64,000 nucleotides of DNA from Mycobacterium branderi (GCF_010728725.1 NZ_AP022607.1:558001-622000); one strand, 5' to 3'; counted from the stretch's first letter, positions 1-8,864 are shown. Numbers and translations: made by a program. Notes: generated by a model from the letters alone, not told the origin.

Positions 1-749
1 GCATGCCCGAAGCTGACCAGCAAGCCGTCCGGGATCGCTGGGACGACAACCTGCGCACGGAGGCCGGCCAACCCATGGACGTCGCCGCAGAGGGCATTGA
101 CGCCGGCGAAGTCTTCGCCAGGTACATCGACTGGCGAGCCGACCACCCGTCGGATGACATCATGACCGAGCTGCTCAACGTCGAGTTCGAGGATGAAACC
201 GGCACCATACGCCGATTGACGCGCAATGAACTGCTCGCCTATGCGGGCCTGGTCGCCGGCGCAGGCAACGAGACGACCGGTCGGCTGATCGGCTGGATGG
301 GCAAGGTGCTGGCCGAGCATCCAGAGCAGCGTCGCCAACTCGCCGAAGACAAGTCGTTGATCCCGCAAGCCATTGAAGAACTTTTACGCTACGAGCCACC
401 GGCGCCGCACCTGGCCCGGTACGTCACTCGCGACGTCGACCTCCACGGCCAGACAGTGCCCGCGGGCAGCATCATGATGTTGCTGGTCGGTGCGGCCAAC
501 CGTGACCATCGCCAATTCCCTCCGGGCGGAGATGTTTTCGACATCCACCGGGAAACCCGCCAGCACCTGACGTTCAGTGTCGGCATTCACTTCTGCCTGG
601 GTGCGGCGTTGGCCCGGCTGGAGGGACGGATCGCGCTCGAGGAAGTCTTGAAACGGTTCCCGGAGTGGGACGTGGACCTGACCAACGCCAAGCTCTCACC
701 GACGTCAACGGTGCGAGGCTGGGAATCGATGCCGGCTGTTCTCCGCTGA
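1..749 (+). CDS. Cytochrome P450, 3' part (gene begins before the window)
   Basis: Haem-thiolate monooxygenase, presumed to hydroxylate a hydrophobic substrate with electrons from a ferredoxin. Only the C-terminal part is present: the frame is open at the window edge and the ATG at base 3 is internal, so helices A to F are missing. Counting from that Met, the I-helix oxygen-activation motif AGAGNETTGR is at residues 85-94, the K-helix ExxR is EELLR at 125-129, and the haem loop FSVGIHFCLG at 191-200 puts the thiolate ligand at Cys198. An SDR alcohol dehydrogenase starts 43 bases downstream on the same strand, which suggests hydroxylation followed by oxidation of the alcohol. I do not assign a CYP family. 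Confidence 0.93.
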   Translation, partial: MPEADQQAVRDRWDDNLRTEAGQPMDVAAEGIDAGEVFARYIDWRADHPSDDIMTELLNVEFEDETGTIRRLTRNELLAYAGLVAGAGNETTGRLIGWMGKVLAEHPEQRRQLAEDKSLIPQAIEELLRYEPPAPHLARYVTRDVDLHGQTVPAGSIMMLLVGAANRDHRQFPPGGDVFDIHRETRQHLTFSVGIHFCLGAALARLEGRIALEEVLKRFPEWDVDLTNAKLSPTSTVRGWESMPAVLR

Positions 750-792
750 GCGGCAGCGGTCCGAAGTTCAACGTTGCACAAGTGAGGTATTG

Positions 793-1629
793 ATGGCGGG
801 ACGGGTCGACGGAAAGGTCGCGTTCATCACCGGCGCGGCGCGTGGTCAGGGCCGTAGTCACGCGGTGCGGCTGGCGCAGGAGGGCGCCGACATCATCGCG
901 ATCGATATCTGCAAGCCGATCGATAGCGTGTCGACTCCGCCATCGACGCCGGAGGATCTTGCCGAGACCGCGGATCTGGTCAAGGGCCATAACCGCCGTA
1001 TTTTCACCGCCGAGGTGGATGTGCGTGACTTCGACGCGCTCAAAGCCGCAGTGGACACCGGCGTCGAGCAGCTCGGCAGACTGGACATCATTGTTGCCAA
1101 TGCGGGCATCGGCAGCGGCGGAGATACCCTCGACCAGACCAGCGAGCGGGACTGGCGGGACATGATCGACGTGAATTTGTCCGGGGTGTGGAAGACGGTG
1201 AAAGTCGGTGTGCCGCATCTATTGTCGGCCGGGCGCGGCGGCTCGATCATCCTGACCAGCTCGATCGGCGGGCTGAAGGCCTACGCGAACTTCGGCCACT
1301 ACGTGGCCGCCAAACATGGCGTAGTAGGCCTGATGCGATCCTTCGCCGTCGAGCTTGGCCAGCACATGATCCGTGTGAACTCAGTGCATCCTACGCATGT
1401 GAACACGCCGATGGTGATGAACGAGAGTAATTACCGGTTGTTTCGGCCGGACCTGGACAACCCGGGCCCCGACGACATCGCGCCGATCTGCCAGGCATTC
1501 CATACCCTGCCGATCCCGTGGGTCGAACCCGAGGACATCAGCAACGCGGTGCTGTTCCTCGCCTCCGACGAGTCCCGCTACGTCACCGGCATCACGCTTT
1601 CCGTCGACGCGGGCAGCGGCCTGAAGTAA
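793..1629 (+). CDS. Mycofactocin-associated type short-chain dehydrogenase (SDR)
   Basis: NAD-dependent alcohol dehydrogenase of 278 residues with a single Rossmann domain. The TGAARGQG nucleotide loop is at residues 13-20, NAGIG at 103-107, and the catalytic YVAAK puts Tyr170 and Lys174. The MAGRVDGKVA start and GQGRSHAVRLA stretch are typical of the SDR subfamily that co-occurs with mycofactocin, in which NAD is thought to stay bound and to be re-oxidised through that redox peptide. The ATG at 793 is preferred to a TTG one codon earlier because the paralogues at 51356 and 52340 start at the same MAGRV and because GTGAGG lies just upstream. It follows the P450 gene and probably shares its transcript. 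The mycofactocin link is by family resemblance only; no mft gene is in the window. Confidence 0.9.
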   Translation: MAGRVDGKVAFITGAARGQGRSHAVRLAQEGADIIAIDICKPIDSVSTPPSTPEDLAETADLVKGHNRRIFTAEVDVRDFDALKAAVDTGVEQLGRLDIIVANAGIGSGGDTLDQTSERDWRDMIDVNLSGVWKTVKVGVPHLLSAGRGGSIILTSSIGGLKAYANFGHYVAAKHGVVGLMRSFAVELGQHMIRVNSVHPTHVNTPMVMNESNYRLFRPDLDNPGPDDIAPICQAFHTLPIPWVEPEDISNAVLFLASDESRYVTGITLSVDAGSGLK

Positions 1630-1708
1630 CAGGAAATAAAACGGGCCTAAGACCTAGAGGGTGACCTTGTCCGGCTACGGCGGACAGCACAGCTCAACCG
1701 TAAAATTC

Positions 1709-2833
1709 TCAAACCGCCGCACTGGCAAACGGACTCGAGGTGAGAACTTGCGGCCCCTCGGCGGCGATCAGCACCGCCTCCCGGCCGAACACCGCGCCGA
1801 CGCCCCGCTCCCAGACATAGCCCGTTACCGCGAGCACCATGCCCGGTTCCAGCCGTTCCCCGGCCGCCGTGGCAGGTAGCTGCGCTGACACGACCGGCGG
1901 GTCGAAGCCCATGCCTAACCCGCACGCCACCGGCATCGGCGGCAGTGGCTCCCCCGCCGCGTCGTACGCGGACAATAGATCCGCAGCGGCCGCACCAGGC
2001 TGGCACGCGTCATACAACCTGCGCCACAGCAGATCCCAACGCCGGAACAGGTCGGCGGCACCGACCGGTTCGCCGAGCGGCCAAGTCCGGCCCACTTCGC
2101 CGATGTAGCCGCCGGCGAGCACACCTGCGGACAGCGCCACCAAGTCTCCGGGCCCAATGCGCCCCTCGAGGCTGCCCCGTCGCCACGGATGCTCCCGCGA
2201 CGTCACCCATGCGACGTCCTGAGTTGCCGGGGTGCTCACCCCGCCGGCCGTCATGGCTTCCAACAAGACACCGGCCAACATCTTCTCGCTGATGCCTGGA
2301 CGCAGCTCGGCCACCGCTACCGTCAGCGCCGCCTCGGCCACCCCGATAGCATCACGCAGCGCGCGCACCTCTTCGGCGGTCTTGACGCGGCGCGCGGCCC
2401 GCATGGCCAATTCGCCATCGACAAGCTCCGCCTTCGGAAAGGCTATCGGCAGTAACTGTGCGAAAAGCGGTGAAAGTGCGTCGGTGCCAACACGCTTCGC
2501 GGTGGCCGCGCCCTCGATGCCCTGTAGCACTGAGATCACAGTCATCGGGTTCCATGCCAGACCGTACAGATTTTCATGCGGGATGTCGTCGGGCACGCCC
2601 TCGTCCCAAGTGCTCATCAGGTGGATGGCGCCAGTCGCACGGATCAGCACGCAGGTCGGACCGAATGGCCGCGTGCCGGCAATCCACAGTTGCGGCGCGC
2701 CCGCAACGTAACGCACGTTGGCCTGTCGCCCGAGCACCAACACATCGAGGTCGTGGGCTTCCATCTGGGCCAGCACGCGCTCCCGCCGCCCGCAGCGCAG
2801 AACGCGGTCGTCGGGCAGGACCTCAGTTGCCAT
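1709..2833 (-). CDS. M24 (creatinase/prolidase fold) protein with lost metal ligands, probable pseudoenzyme
   Basis: A 374-residue protein with the two-domain creatinase/prolidase layout: an N-terminal domain to about residue 150, then a pita-bread domain ending near residue 360. Aligned by eye with the neighbouring M24 protein, the five metal-ligand positions Asp, Asp, His, Glu, Glu read Ser235, Glu246, Cys304, Thr337 and Arg351, although the frame (GEVGRTW, LEPGMVLAV, GYVWERG) is well kept. It therefore cannot be a normal dinuclear-metal aminopeptidase. It may be a metal-free hydrolase like creatinase, or a partner subunit of the upstream M24 protein. The ATG at 2833 overlaps the end of the upstream gene by 11 bases; an ATG at 2842 is also possible. 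Last gene of the ferredoxin-P450 operon. Confidence 0.85.
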   Translation of the reverse strand: MATEVLPDDRVLRCGRRERVLAQMEAHDLDVLVLGRQANVRYVAGAPQLWIAGTRPFGPTCVLIRATGAIHLMSTWDEGVPDDIPHENLYGLAWNPMTVISVLQGIEGAATAKRVGTDALSPLFAQLLPIAFPKAELVDGELAMRAARRVKTAEEVRALRDAIGVAEAALTVAVAELRPGISEKMLAGVLLEAMTAGGVSTPATQDVAWVTSREHPWRRGSLEGRIGPGDLVALSAGVLAGGYIGEVGRTWPLGEPVGAADLFRRWDLLWRRLYDACQPGAAAADLLSAYDAAGEPLPPMPVACGLGMGFDPPVVSAQLPATAAGERLEPGMVLAVTGYVWERGVGAVFGREAVLIAAEGPQVLTSSPFASAAV

Positions 2834-4058
2834 AGGGGTCATACGGGTAGTCGGTCAAGCGCATCCAGCCCTCCTCGGTGATGACGATGATTTCCTCGCT
2901 GCGGTAGCCGCCGGTTCCGTCCTCCCACACGACCGGCTCCAAGACCAGCACCATTCCCGGTTCGAAAACAAAGTTTTCATCAAATTCGTCGCCGAGATCC
3001 GTTCCGATCATGGGTGTTTCAGCGGCGTACACACCGATACCGTGGCCCAGATAAAAATGTGGCAGCCATGGGCGGTCACCGCCGTTGGCCTTGGTCGCGG
3101 CTCTGCCCAGCTCCGCAGCGGTGACACCGGGCCGCATCACATCCAAAACGGCGGTCATGATCTCTTGCCACTTGCGGAATTGGTCCTGCTGGCGTGGCGT
3201 CGGATCGCGGCCGACGACCCAGGTACGGCCGAAGTCCGAACAGTACCCGCGGTAGGTGATGCTGACATCGGTCCAGAGCACATCACCGACCGCCAGTTCC
3301 CGTTCGGTGGTTAGCAACGGCAGCGCCAGATCTCCATGCGTGGTCCAAACACCGTCTGCCTTGCGCTGCGGCATCACCTGCCAGATCGGTTCGAGCATGC
3401 TGGCCGTGGCGCCCAACTCGAATGCCCGGCGCACGAATCCGGCCGACAAATCGATCTGGCGAACTCCGGGCGCCAAGGCTGCCTGCACATCGGACATGGC
3501 GTCGTCAGTAATCCGACAGGCGGTGCGGATACAGGCCAACTCGTCGCGGGTCTTGATGACCTGAGCCGCACCGATCACCTGAGCGGCATCGATCGTCCGG
3601 CCCGGACCGAACAACCGCTGATCGGCGCGGCGCATCGCTCCGGTGAACTCGTCGACACCGACGCTCGCACCGGAGGGGATCAGATCGGCGATCACCCGCG
3701 CGAAGTTTTCGACACCCTCGTCAAACTCGGGATAGACCGGGCCGTGCAGATGGTCGGCAGGCAATCCCGATTCGTATGCGGCGCCCTCACGAAACGGCAG
3801 GAACAGATGCGGCCACTCGTCGTCGGCGAGCACCACCGCCACCGGCCGCTCGATGTGTGACAGGCCCGCATCGCCCAGCGGCCAACTCGTCCCGGTCGCG
3901 TAGGTCACAGCGCTGTTGGCGAGCAGGATCAATGCGTCGACTTGGTGGTCGGCCATCGCCGCGCGCAGCCGCGCACCAGTCTCGCGGCGCATCCGGCCCA
4001 TATCCGGCGCGTCCGGGATGTCGATCGTCGATCCCTGCGCCTGCATAAACGCCGTCAT
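2823..4058 (-). CDS. M24 family metallopeptidase-like hydrolase (Xaa-Pro peptidase fold)
   Basis: A 411-residue protein with an N-terminal creatinase-type domain (about residues 25-165) and a C-terminal pita-bread domain (about 175-395). All five ligands of the dinuclear metal site are visible: Asp264 and Asp275 in the WTDVS and CSDFGRTW stretches, His339 in YLGHGIG, Glu374 in VLVLEPVVW, and Glu388 in GYRSEE. Family members cleave Xaa-Pro bonds or related C-N bonds; in a P450-amidohydrolase operon the substrate need not be a peptide. The ATG at 4058 is chosen over a TTG one codon earlier because GAGG lies 7 bases upstream. It begins 9 bases after the amidohydrolase stop codon and overlaps the degenerate M24 gene, so the two M24 products may be made together. 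Confidence 0.9.
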   Translation of the reverse strand: MTAFMQAQGSTIDIPDAPDMGRMRRETGARLRAAMADHQVDALILLANSAVTYATGTSWPLGDAGLSHIERPVAVVLADDEWPHLFLPFREGAAYESGLPADHLHGPVYPEFDEGVENFARVIADLIPSGASVGVDEFTGAMRRADQRLFGPGRTIDAAQVIGAAQVIKTRDELACIRTACRITDDAMSDVQAALAPGVRQIDLSAGFVRRAFELGATASMLEPIWQVMPQRKADGVWTTHGDLALPLLTTERELAVGDVLWTDVSITYRGYCSDFGRTWVVGRDPTPRQQDQFRKWQEIMTAVLDVMRPGVTAAELGRAATKANGGDRPWLPHFYLGHGIGVYAAETPMIGTDLGDEFDENFVFEPGMVLVLEPVVWEDGTGGYRSEEIIVITEEGWMRLTDYPYDPYGN

Positions 4059-4067
4059 CAAATCGCC

Positions 4068-5243
4068 TCAGAGACCTAAGAATTCGGTGATGTTGTCACT
4101 GACGATTCGCGCGGCCGCCTCGGGCCCGACCGCATCGACGACCGCAGCCAGCGACTTCTCGGAGTAGCCGTAGGTGCTTTCGTTGTGCGGATAATCGCTC
4201 GACCACATGACCTTGTCGACCCCAATCTTGTCGATGAGCTGCAATCCCAGTGGGTCGACCATGAACGACGCGCTCATGTGATTGTCCCAGTAGTAGCGGA
4301 CATCGTGCTCGATCGGTCGATCCAGCATGTGCCGATACGATGCCATCTGGTGCTCGCCGTCCTGCAACGCCGGGGGCACCCAGGCGATTCCGCCCTCGAA
4401 CCAGCCGACCCGCAGCCGCGGATGCTTATCAAGAATGCCACCAAAGACGTACTTGGCGAACATTTCCCGGAATGAGTCGACATTGACCATCATGCTGATG
4501 ACTACGCTATTGACCTCGCAGGGAGTCTTGGGCGGAGTCTCACCGATATGATGCGTCACCGGCAGACCGGCCTCCTCGATCTCGTCCCACACCGCGTTCA
4601 TGGCCGTGCTCGAGTAATCGATGACGTTGTCCTGCTTATCCTTGCCCGGACTCAACGGCAGCAGGAAAGTCTTGAGCCCCAGCGACTTTAGCTCCGCAAG
4701 TGTTCGGCGGGTCCCTTGCGGATCCCACCAGTTGATGAGCCCAACACCATAGAAGTGACCAGCCGAGCGCTCCTGCAGGTCGGCGATGTACTCGTTGTAG
4801 ATGCGAAACGCCAGTTCGCGCAGTTCGTGGTCCGGGAATCCGAAAAGCGCCAAAACCGCGTTCGGAAAGGCCAGTTCCTTGTCGACGCCGTCCTCACGCA
4901 ATTCCTGGATCCGCGCCTCGATGTTGTTGCTTTTAGCCCCGGGCAGGTCGTCGTATTGCATCAGCACTGCGCTGAAATCGGGTGGCAGGAACGACTGGCC
5001 CGCCTGCAGGCCGATTTGATATGCGCCGTCTTCGTACCAGATCCTCGGCGCCCTATCCTTGAGATCTGATGGGAACCGTTGGTAGAAGATATCTTCCGCC
5101 AGCGAAATGTGGTTATCTGCGGAGAAAACCACCGTGCCTTCCGGCAAGCCCACACTACTCAGGTCCGCATGGCCGCGGCGATTCTTGGGAGCGCCAAACC
5201 CTTCCGGTGGATAAAGCGAAACACTACTTGTTCCAGTGGACAT
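4068..5243 (-). CDS. Amidohydrolase family metal-dependent hydrolase or decarboxylase (amidohydro_2, TIM barrel)
   Basis: A 391-residue TIM-barrel hydrolase of the amidohydrolase_2 type, a family that includes ACMS and other aromatic-acid decarboxylases as well as C-C and C-N hydrolases. Visible metal-site elements are FSADNHISL with Asp43 and His45, a THHIGE stretch near residue 230, and MWSSDYPHNEST with its Asp near residue 350. The WFEGG and DNHMSASF stretches are usual for mycobacterial members of the family. The start at 5243 has GGAGATC 5 bases upstream. The gene lies 67 bases after the P450 and 9 bases before the M24 gene. A second, shorter amidohydrolase_2 protein is encoded at 34261-35148. 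The reaction is not predictable from sequence. Confidence 0.88.
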   Translation of the reverse strand: MSTGTSSVSLYPPEGFGAPKNRRGHADLSSVGLPEGTVVFSADNHISLAEDIFYQRFPSDLKDRAPRIWYEDGAYQIGLQAGQSFLPPDFSAVLMQYDDLPGAKSNNIEARIQELREDGVDKELAFPNAVLALFGFPDHELRELAFRIYNEYIADLQERSAGHFYGVGLINWWDPQGTRRTLAELKSLGLKTFLLPLSPGKDKQDNVIDYSSTAMNAVWDEIEEAGLPVTHHIGETPPKTPCEVNSVVISMMVNVDSFREMFAKYVFGGILDKHPRLRVGWFEGGIAWVPPALQDGEHQMASYRHMLDRPIEHDVRYYWDNHMSASFMVDPLGLQLIDKIGVDKVMWSSDYPHNESTYGYSEKSLAAVVDAVGPEAAARIVSDNITEFLGL

Positions 5244-5310
5244 TATTGATCTCCAATCAGGCCGGCTCGGTTTCGGGTCTTCGTCGTTTCAGCTAGGCGG
5301 GCATAGGTAC

Positions 5311-6549
5311 TCACCAGGTCACCGGCAGTTCGTAGACCCCGTAGGCGAGGCTGTCGTGTTTGAACGGGATCTCTTCGATCGGCACGGCCAGCTTCAGCGT
5401 CGGGATACGGCGAAGCAGTGTGTGGTAGACGATCTGCAACTCTGCGCGGGCAAGCTGCTGGCCCACACATTGATGCCGGCCGTAGCCGAAGGCAACATGC
5501 TGCCCGGCCCCCGACCGGTGCAGGTACAGCCGGCCGGGTTCGTCAAAGACCGTGGTATCCCAGTTCGCCGGTGCCTGGTCGATGATGATGCCCTCGCCCG
5601 CGCGGATGGTCTCACCGGCGATCTCGATGTCCTCGATCGCGATCCGGCGCTGGCCGTTATGGATGATGGACAGGTAGCGCAAAAGTTCCTCGACGGCGTT
5701 GGCGACCACTCCCAGGTCGTCGGTGTCACGAAGCACCGCGAGTTGCTGCGGGTCCTGCAGCAGCGCCAGCACGCCGAGCCCGATCATGTTGGCGGTGGTC
5801 TCGTGCCCGGCGATCAGCAGGGCGACAGCCTGCTCGGCGGCTTCGCTGACATCGAGTTCGCCCGACTTGACCCGCTCGGCGAGATCCGACACCGCATCCT
5901 CGGCCGGATTGGCCATCTTTGTTTCGACCAATTTCGTCAGGTATTCCGAGAGCACGACAGTGCCCTTGACGGCGTCCTCGCTGGTCGCGTATCGGGCCAG
6001 CCCGACGTTGGCATGCCGCTGGAAAAATTCGGCGTCTTCATACGGCACGCCGAGCAACCGGCTGATAACCAGCGACGGCACGGGCAACGCCAGTGCCGTG
6101 ACGATGTCAGCCGGTTTGGGCCCGGTCAGCATCGCGTCGATGTGCTCGTCGGTGATCTGCTGGATCACCGGCCGCAGGCCCTCTACCCGTTTGAAGGTGA
6201 AGGGCTTGGACAACATCCGCCGAAACCGGGTGTGCTCCTCGGCGTCTGAGGTGAAGACTGAGCGTGGTCGTTGGTGCGCTGTCGACGAAAAGCCCTCATT
6301 CCAATGCGGGTAACCGGGGCGCCGGTCGTCGACACTAACGCGGGCATCGGAAAACAGCGCCCGGGCTTCGGCATAGCCGGTGATCAGCCACGGGGTGCTG
6401 CCGTCCCAGATACGAACTCTGTTAAGCGGCTTTGATTCCGCCAGTGACAGCATGGCCGGCGGTGGGGCGAATGGACAGCCGGCTGCCCTGGCCATCGGAT
6501 ATTCCGGTATGTCAGCCTTGGTCGCGTTATCGGTCAGGGAGTCGGACAC
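5311..6549 (-). CDS. Cytochrome P450
   Basis: Complete bacterial class I P450 of 412 residues. The I-helix motif AGHETTA is at residues 247-253, the ExxR motif is EELLR at 287-291, and the haem loop FGYGRHQCVGQQLAR carries the thiolate ligand Cys361. The layout resembles soluble CYP105-like enzymes. The first GTG of the frame (6555) lies inside the GAGGAG ribosome-binding site, so the GTG at 6549, 5 bases after GAGGAG, is the better start. A 3Fe-4S-type ferredoxin gene ends 27 bases upstream and is its likely electron donor. The amidohydrolase and M24 genes follow on the same strand, so the operon probably hydroxylates and then hydrolyses one substrate. Confidence 0.95.
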   Translation of the reverse strand: MSDSLTDNATKADIPEYPMARAAGCPFAPPPAMLSLAESKPLNRVRIWDGSTPWLITGYAEARALFSDARVSVDDRRPGYPHWNEGFSSTAHQRPRSVFTSDAEEHTRFRRMLSKPFTFKRVEGLRPVIQQITDEHIDAMLTGPKPADIVTALALPVPSLVISRLLGVPYEDAEFFQRHANVGLARYATSEDAVKGTVVLSEYLTKLVETKMANPAEDAVSDLAERVKSGELDVSEAAEQAVALLIAGHETTANMIGLGVLALLQDPQQLAVLRDTDDLGVVANAVEELLRYLSIIHNGQRRIAIEDIEIAGETIRAGEGIIIDQAPANWDTTVFDEPGRLYLHRSGAGQHVAFGYGRHQCVGQQLARAELQIVYHTLLRRIPTLKLAVPIEEIPFKHDSLAYGVYELPVTW

Positions 6550-6576
6550 AGTCACTCCTCGAATGGGATAGCCGGA

Positions 6577-6771
6577 TCACTCCTCGATGTGAATAGCCTG
6601 TGCAGGACAGCCGCCGGCGGCGGCGCGAGCACCGTCGGCGTGCTCGGCCGGCGGGCTTTCGTTGAGCAGTACGACGCTGCCGTCCTCTTCGCGTTGATCG
6701 AAGACGTCCGGTGCCTGCATCACGCAATTTCCCGATGAGACGCATTTATCTTGTTCGACAGTCACTTTCAT
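6577..6771 (-). CDS. Small ferredoxin, probably 3Fe-4S, for the adjacent P450
   Basis: A 64-residue ferredoxin: MKVTVEQDKCVSSGNC begins with Cys10, then C-x5-C to Cys16, and a distant GGCP with Cys55. Only three cluster cysteines are present and Ser13 sits where a fourth would be in a 4Fe-4S protein, as in the 3Fe-4S ferredoxins that feed mycobacterial and actinomycete P450s. The ATG at 6771 is chosen because homologues start at MKVTV and because AAGAGG lies 8 bases upstream; the frame continues 14 codons further with no ribosome-binding site. First gene of the operon, 27 bases before the P450, and served by the promoter at 6867-6895. Confidence 0.93.
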   Translation of the reverse strand: MKVTVEQDKCVSSGNCVMQAPDVFDQREEDGSVVLLNESPPAEHADGARAAAGGCPAQAIHIEE

Positions 6772-6823
6772 CGACAGCCTCTTCCATGAACGTGTTACTT
6801 CTGCCCATGACACGCAGGCCGCG

Positions 6824-6854
6824 AGTGCTAAAATCGCACTTCTACGTGCATTAT
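6824..6854 (-). promoter_or_regulatory. 31-base GTGC/GCAC leader element, copy 1
   Basis: Just downstream of the predicted transcription start of the ferredoxin operon. On the + strand it reads AGTGC, TAAAATC, GCACT, TCTAC, GTGCATTAT. It holds three alternating GTGC/GCAC half-sites that form two overlapping inverted repeats. About 24 of 31 positions are the same in the second copy at 16454-16484, which sits at the same distance from a matching promoter. The position suggests a repressor operator, or less likely an RNA element. No regulator can be assigned. Confidence 0.5.
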
Positions 6855-6866
6855 TAATAAATACTG

Positions 6867-6895
6867 AGCATCGCCCTCGCTCGGTTGTCTGTCAA
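6867..6895 (-). promoter_or_regulatory. Predicted sigma-A-type promoter of the ferredoxin-P450-amidohydrolase-M24 operon
   Basis: On the minus strand a perfect TTGACA (6895-6890) is followed after 17 bases by GATGCT (6872-6867), with C next. The same arrangement, TTGACAG with an ATGCT box, occurs at 16494-16522 and 63576-63603. The leader to the ferredoxin ATG is about 90 bases and contains the GTGC/GCAC element. Apart from these sites I see nothing in the gap 6772-7119. Confidence 0.55.
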
Positions 6896-7119
6896 GGGCG
6901 AAAGTGCTGAAACCGCGGGACGTCTCGGTAACAGCCAACAGTTGTTTCGTGTTTGTGTTCGCATAACGCTCATGCCGAATTACGGCATTGCGGTTGAGTC
7001 TGTACCGCAGCGGCAATGGCCGGCTGGCCCGATGTTGACCTCGATGCCGCTCGGGATAATCTGCCCGGCCGGCACGCAATAACCGCGGACGGCCACACGT
7101 GCATGGCTGCGCGCTCACG

Positions 7120-7575
7120 TCAGGTGTGACCCTGCTCCGCGAGCCGCTCCAGGGCAGGCAATGCCCGGCACAGCGTTTCCCGATCCTCGCGGTTCAGCGC
7201 GGTCAGCATCGCCGCCAGCGCCGCACAACGCGCCGCCAGCGCTTCGCGCCGAACGGCGTCTCCGCGCGGCGTACGTTCGACGAGCACGACTCTTTGATCC
7301 TCAGGATCGGACAATCGGGTGACCAGGCCCAGTTTCTCCAGACGTCGGACGCACACCGTGATGGTGGGGGGTTGGACGCGTTCATGCGCGGCCAACTCAT
7401 TGAGTCGCATCGGTCCCGCTTCCGACAGGGCGCTCAGGATCGACAGTTGACTCAGCGTGAGGTCGCTTGCGGCGATGATGACGGGGTCGCGGCGGCCAAA
7501 CACCAGCAGCACCTTGGACAAGACCCGGTGCAACTCTTCGGCGAGCCCACCGGTTCGCTGCTCGGCCTGCCTCAT
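7120..7575 (-). CDS. MarR family transcriptional regulator
   Basis: A 151-residue winged-helix regulator. The recognition region runs from about residue 38 (LTLSQLSILSALSEAGPMRL) to 100, with NELAAHERVQPPTITVCVRR as the helix-turn-helix and the wing LVTRLSDPEDQRVVLVERT following. MarR proteins bind as dimers to palindromes near their own promoters and usually respond to phenolic or lipophilic ligands. It is divergent from a second MarR gene (8059) across a 483-base gap, and lies downstream, on the same strand, of nothing close. Its target could be its own promoter, the ferredoxin operon or the MmpS-MmpL operon. No strong ribosome-binding site is visible before the ATG at 7575. Confidence 0.88.
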   Translation of the reverse strand: MRQAEQRTGGLAEELHRVLSKVLLVFGRRDPVIIAASDLTLSQLSILSALSEAGPMRLNELAAHERVQPPTITVCVRRLEKLGLVTRLSDPEDQRVVLVERTPRGDAVRREALAARCAALAAMLTALNREDRETLCRALPALERLAEQGHT

Positions 7576-8058
7576 TGGCTACCGGCTCGTTGAAAAGTCG
7601 GCGAACCGGCACGACCGCACGGCACGGGTGACGGGGACCGACCGGCCCGGTTGTTCCTTCCCGCCATGGAGGCGAATCAAGGGGCGTGCATATCGGCGGA
7701 TCGAAACCGTGGATCGGCGGGCTGACCGACGCGCCTGCGCAGTACGTGGCGCCGGACTGGGCGACCACGCGTGGGCGCGGTGACGGTCGGCACCCGCACC
7801 CGTTCGGAACTCGCCCATGGCGACGAACACGCGATTAACTTTAGCAGCCTAATGTAGCGGCACTTACACGATTTACCGCTGATCGTTGCGGAATCGCCGC
7901 TAGGGACGCGGCTGCCGTGCGGCGAAATCCGGTGCCCCCCAGGCTCGGGTTCGTCGGCCTGGGTGCTGGCCGGAAGGCGCGGCAGTCACCTTGGCCGTCT
8001 AATCCGGCCGCGGGACCCCGCAACTAAATGTATATACGTCTTGTGATATAACTCCGGC
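7576..8058. other. Intergenic region between two divergent MarR genes
   Basis: A 483-base gap. I see no convincing gene: the open frames across it have the codon use and composition of shadow frames. The only sites I can point to are near its right end (8030-8052). Confidence 0.5.
8030..8052 (+). promoter_or_regulatory. Promoter region with GTATATAC palindrome before the MarR gene
   Basis: The 8-base palindrome GTATATAC (8030-8037) and an AT-rich GATATAAC (8045-8052) lie directly before the GTG start at 8059, so the transcript is probably leaderless or nearly so. The palindrome is a plausible autoregulatory MarR site. No clear -35 box is visible. Confidence 0.35.
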
Positions 8059-8604
8059 GTGGACGAATCGCCACGCGATGAGCGCAGCGCTGTGATCGGC
8101 GAGGTGCTCGATGAGGCGGCCGACCTGGTCCTGCGGTATCTGGCCGACCGTGCCGATCTGAGCGTCAGTGCCGCGGCGGTGCTCAACCGGGTGAATCGGG
8201 AAGGTCCGATGCGGCTGACGGCACTGGCCACGGCCGAAGGGATAAGCCAGCCGGCCATGACGCAGCTGGTCCAGCGCCTGGAGCGTCAGAACCTGCTCGC
8301 CAGGCTCAGCGACCCCGCTGATCGGCGGGCGGCATTGGTGATCATCACCGCGGCCGGCAAACAACTGCTGACGCAACGCACACGCACCCGTCGCGCGCGC
8401 CTTGCCGATCTGCTGGCGGTACTGCCTGGCGAAGACACGTTCGCGCTGTGGCTTTCCGCGCAAGTCGCCTTGCCGATCATGCGGCGGCTGCTTGACAACG
8501 CGACCCACCCCGAGGCGGCAATGGACCCACCAACAACACGTCCCGGGCCCGGCACTACCGCCTCGGGTTCCGGTGGTGCTGCGGCAGCCCGAGCAGTGAC
8601 CTAG
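8059..8604 (+). CDS. MarR family transcriptional regulator upstream of mmpS-mmpL
   Basis: A 181-residue MarR protein. The DNA-binding region includes LTALATAEGISQPAMTQLVQ (about residues 54-73), and the wing carries ARLSDPADRRAALVIIT. The last 30 residues are a Pro/Gly/Thr-rich tail without fold. The GTG at 8059 is the first start in the frame and sits next to the AT-rich promoter. It is 260 bases upstream of mmpS on the same strand. In M. tuberculosis a MarR-type repressor (Rv0678) controls mmpS5-mmpL5, so control of the following transporter is the natural guess, though here the regulator is co-directional and not clearly orthologous. Confidence 0.88.
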   Translation: MDESPRDERSAVIGEVLDEAADLVLRYLADRADLSVSAAAVLNRVNREGPMRLTALATAEGISQPAMTQLVQRLERQNLLARLSDPADRRAALVIITAAGKQLLTQRTRTRRARLADLLAVLPGEDTFALWLSAQVALPIMRRLLDNATHPEAAMDPPTTRPGPGTTASGSGGAAAARAVT

Positions 8605-8864
8605 CAGCTGGATGGCCCGAACGCGAACGGAGGGCAAGGATTTTGATCACGAGAGTCGGTCTACAGCGCTTGTTGTGGGGGGCGCGGCGTGGCTTTGCCT
8701 GATGGTGGTCATGCTGGCTGGCATCCCCGAAAGCACTGTGCACCAGAGGCTTTCGTGAGCCTAACAGACCACACATACACCCACACGACCACCGGCGCAC
8801 AGCCCTCACGTAACCGAACTGCCGCGGTACTGCTCCGCCGACCCAGTAACGCGAAGGAGGTCTC

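Noticed and set aside
7576..8058. A copy of the 24-bp element before the MarR gene at 8059
   Set aside because: GTATATAC and GATATAAC there give partial similarity, but the TGACAG part is missing and spacing differs.
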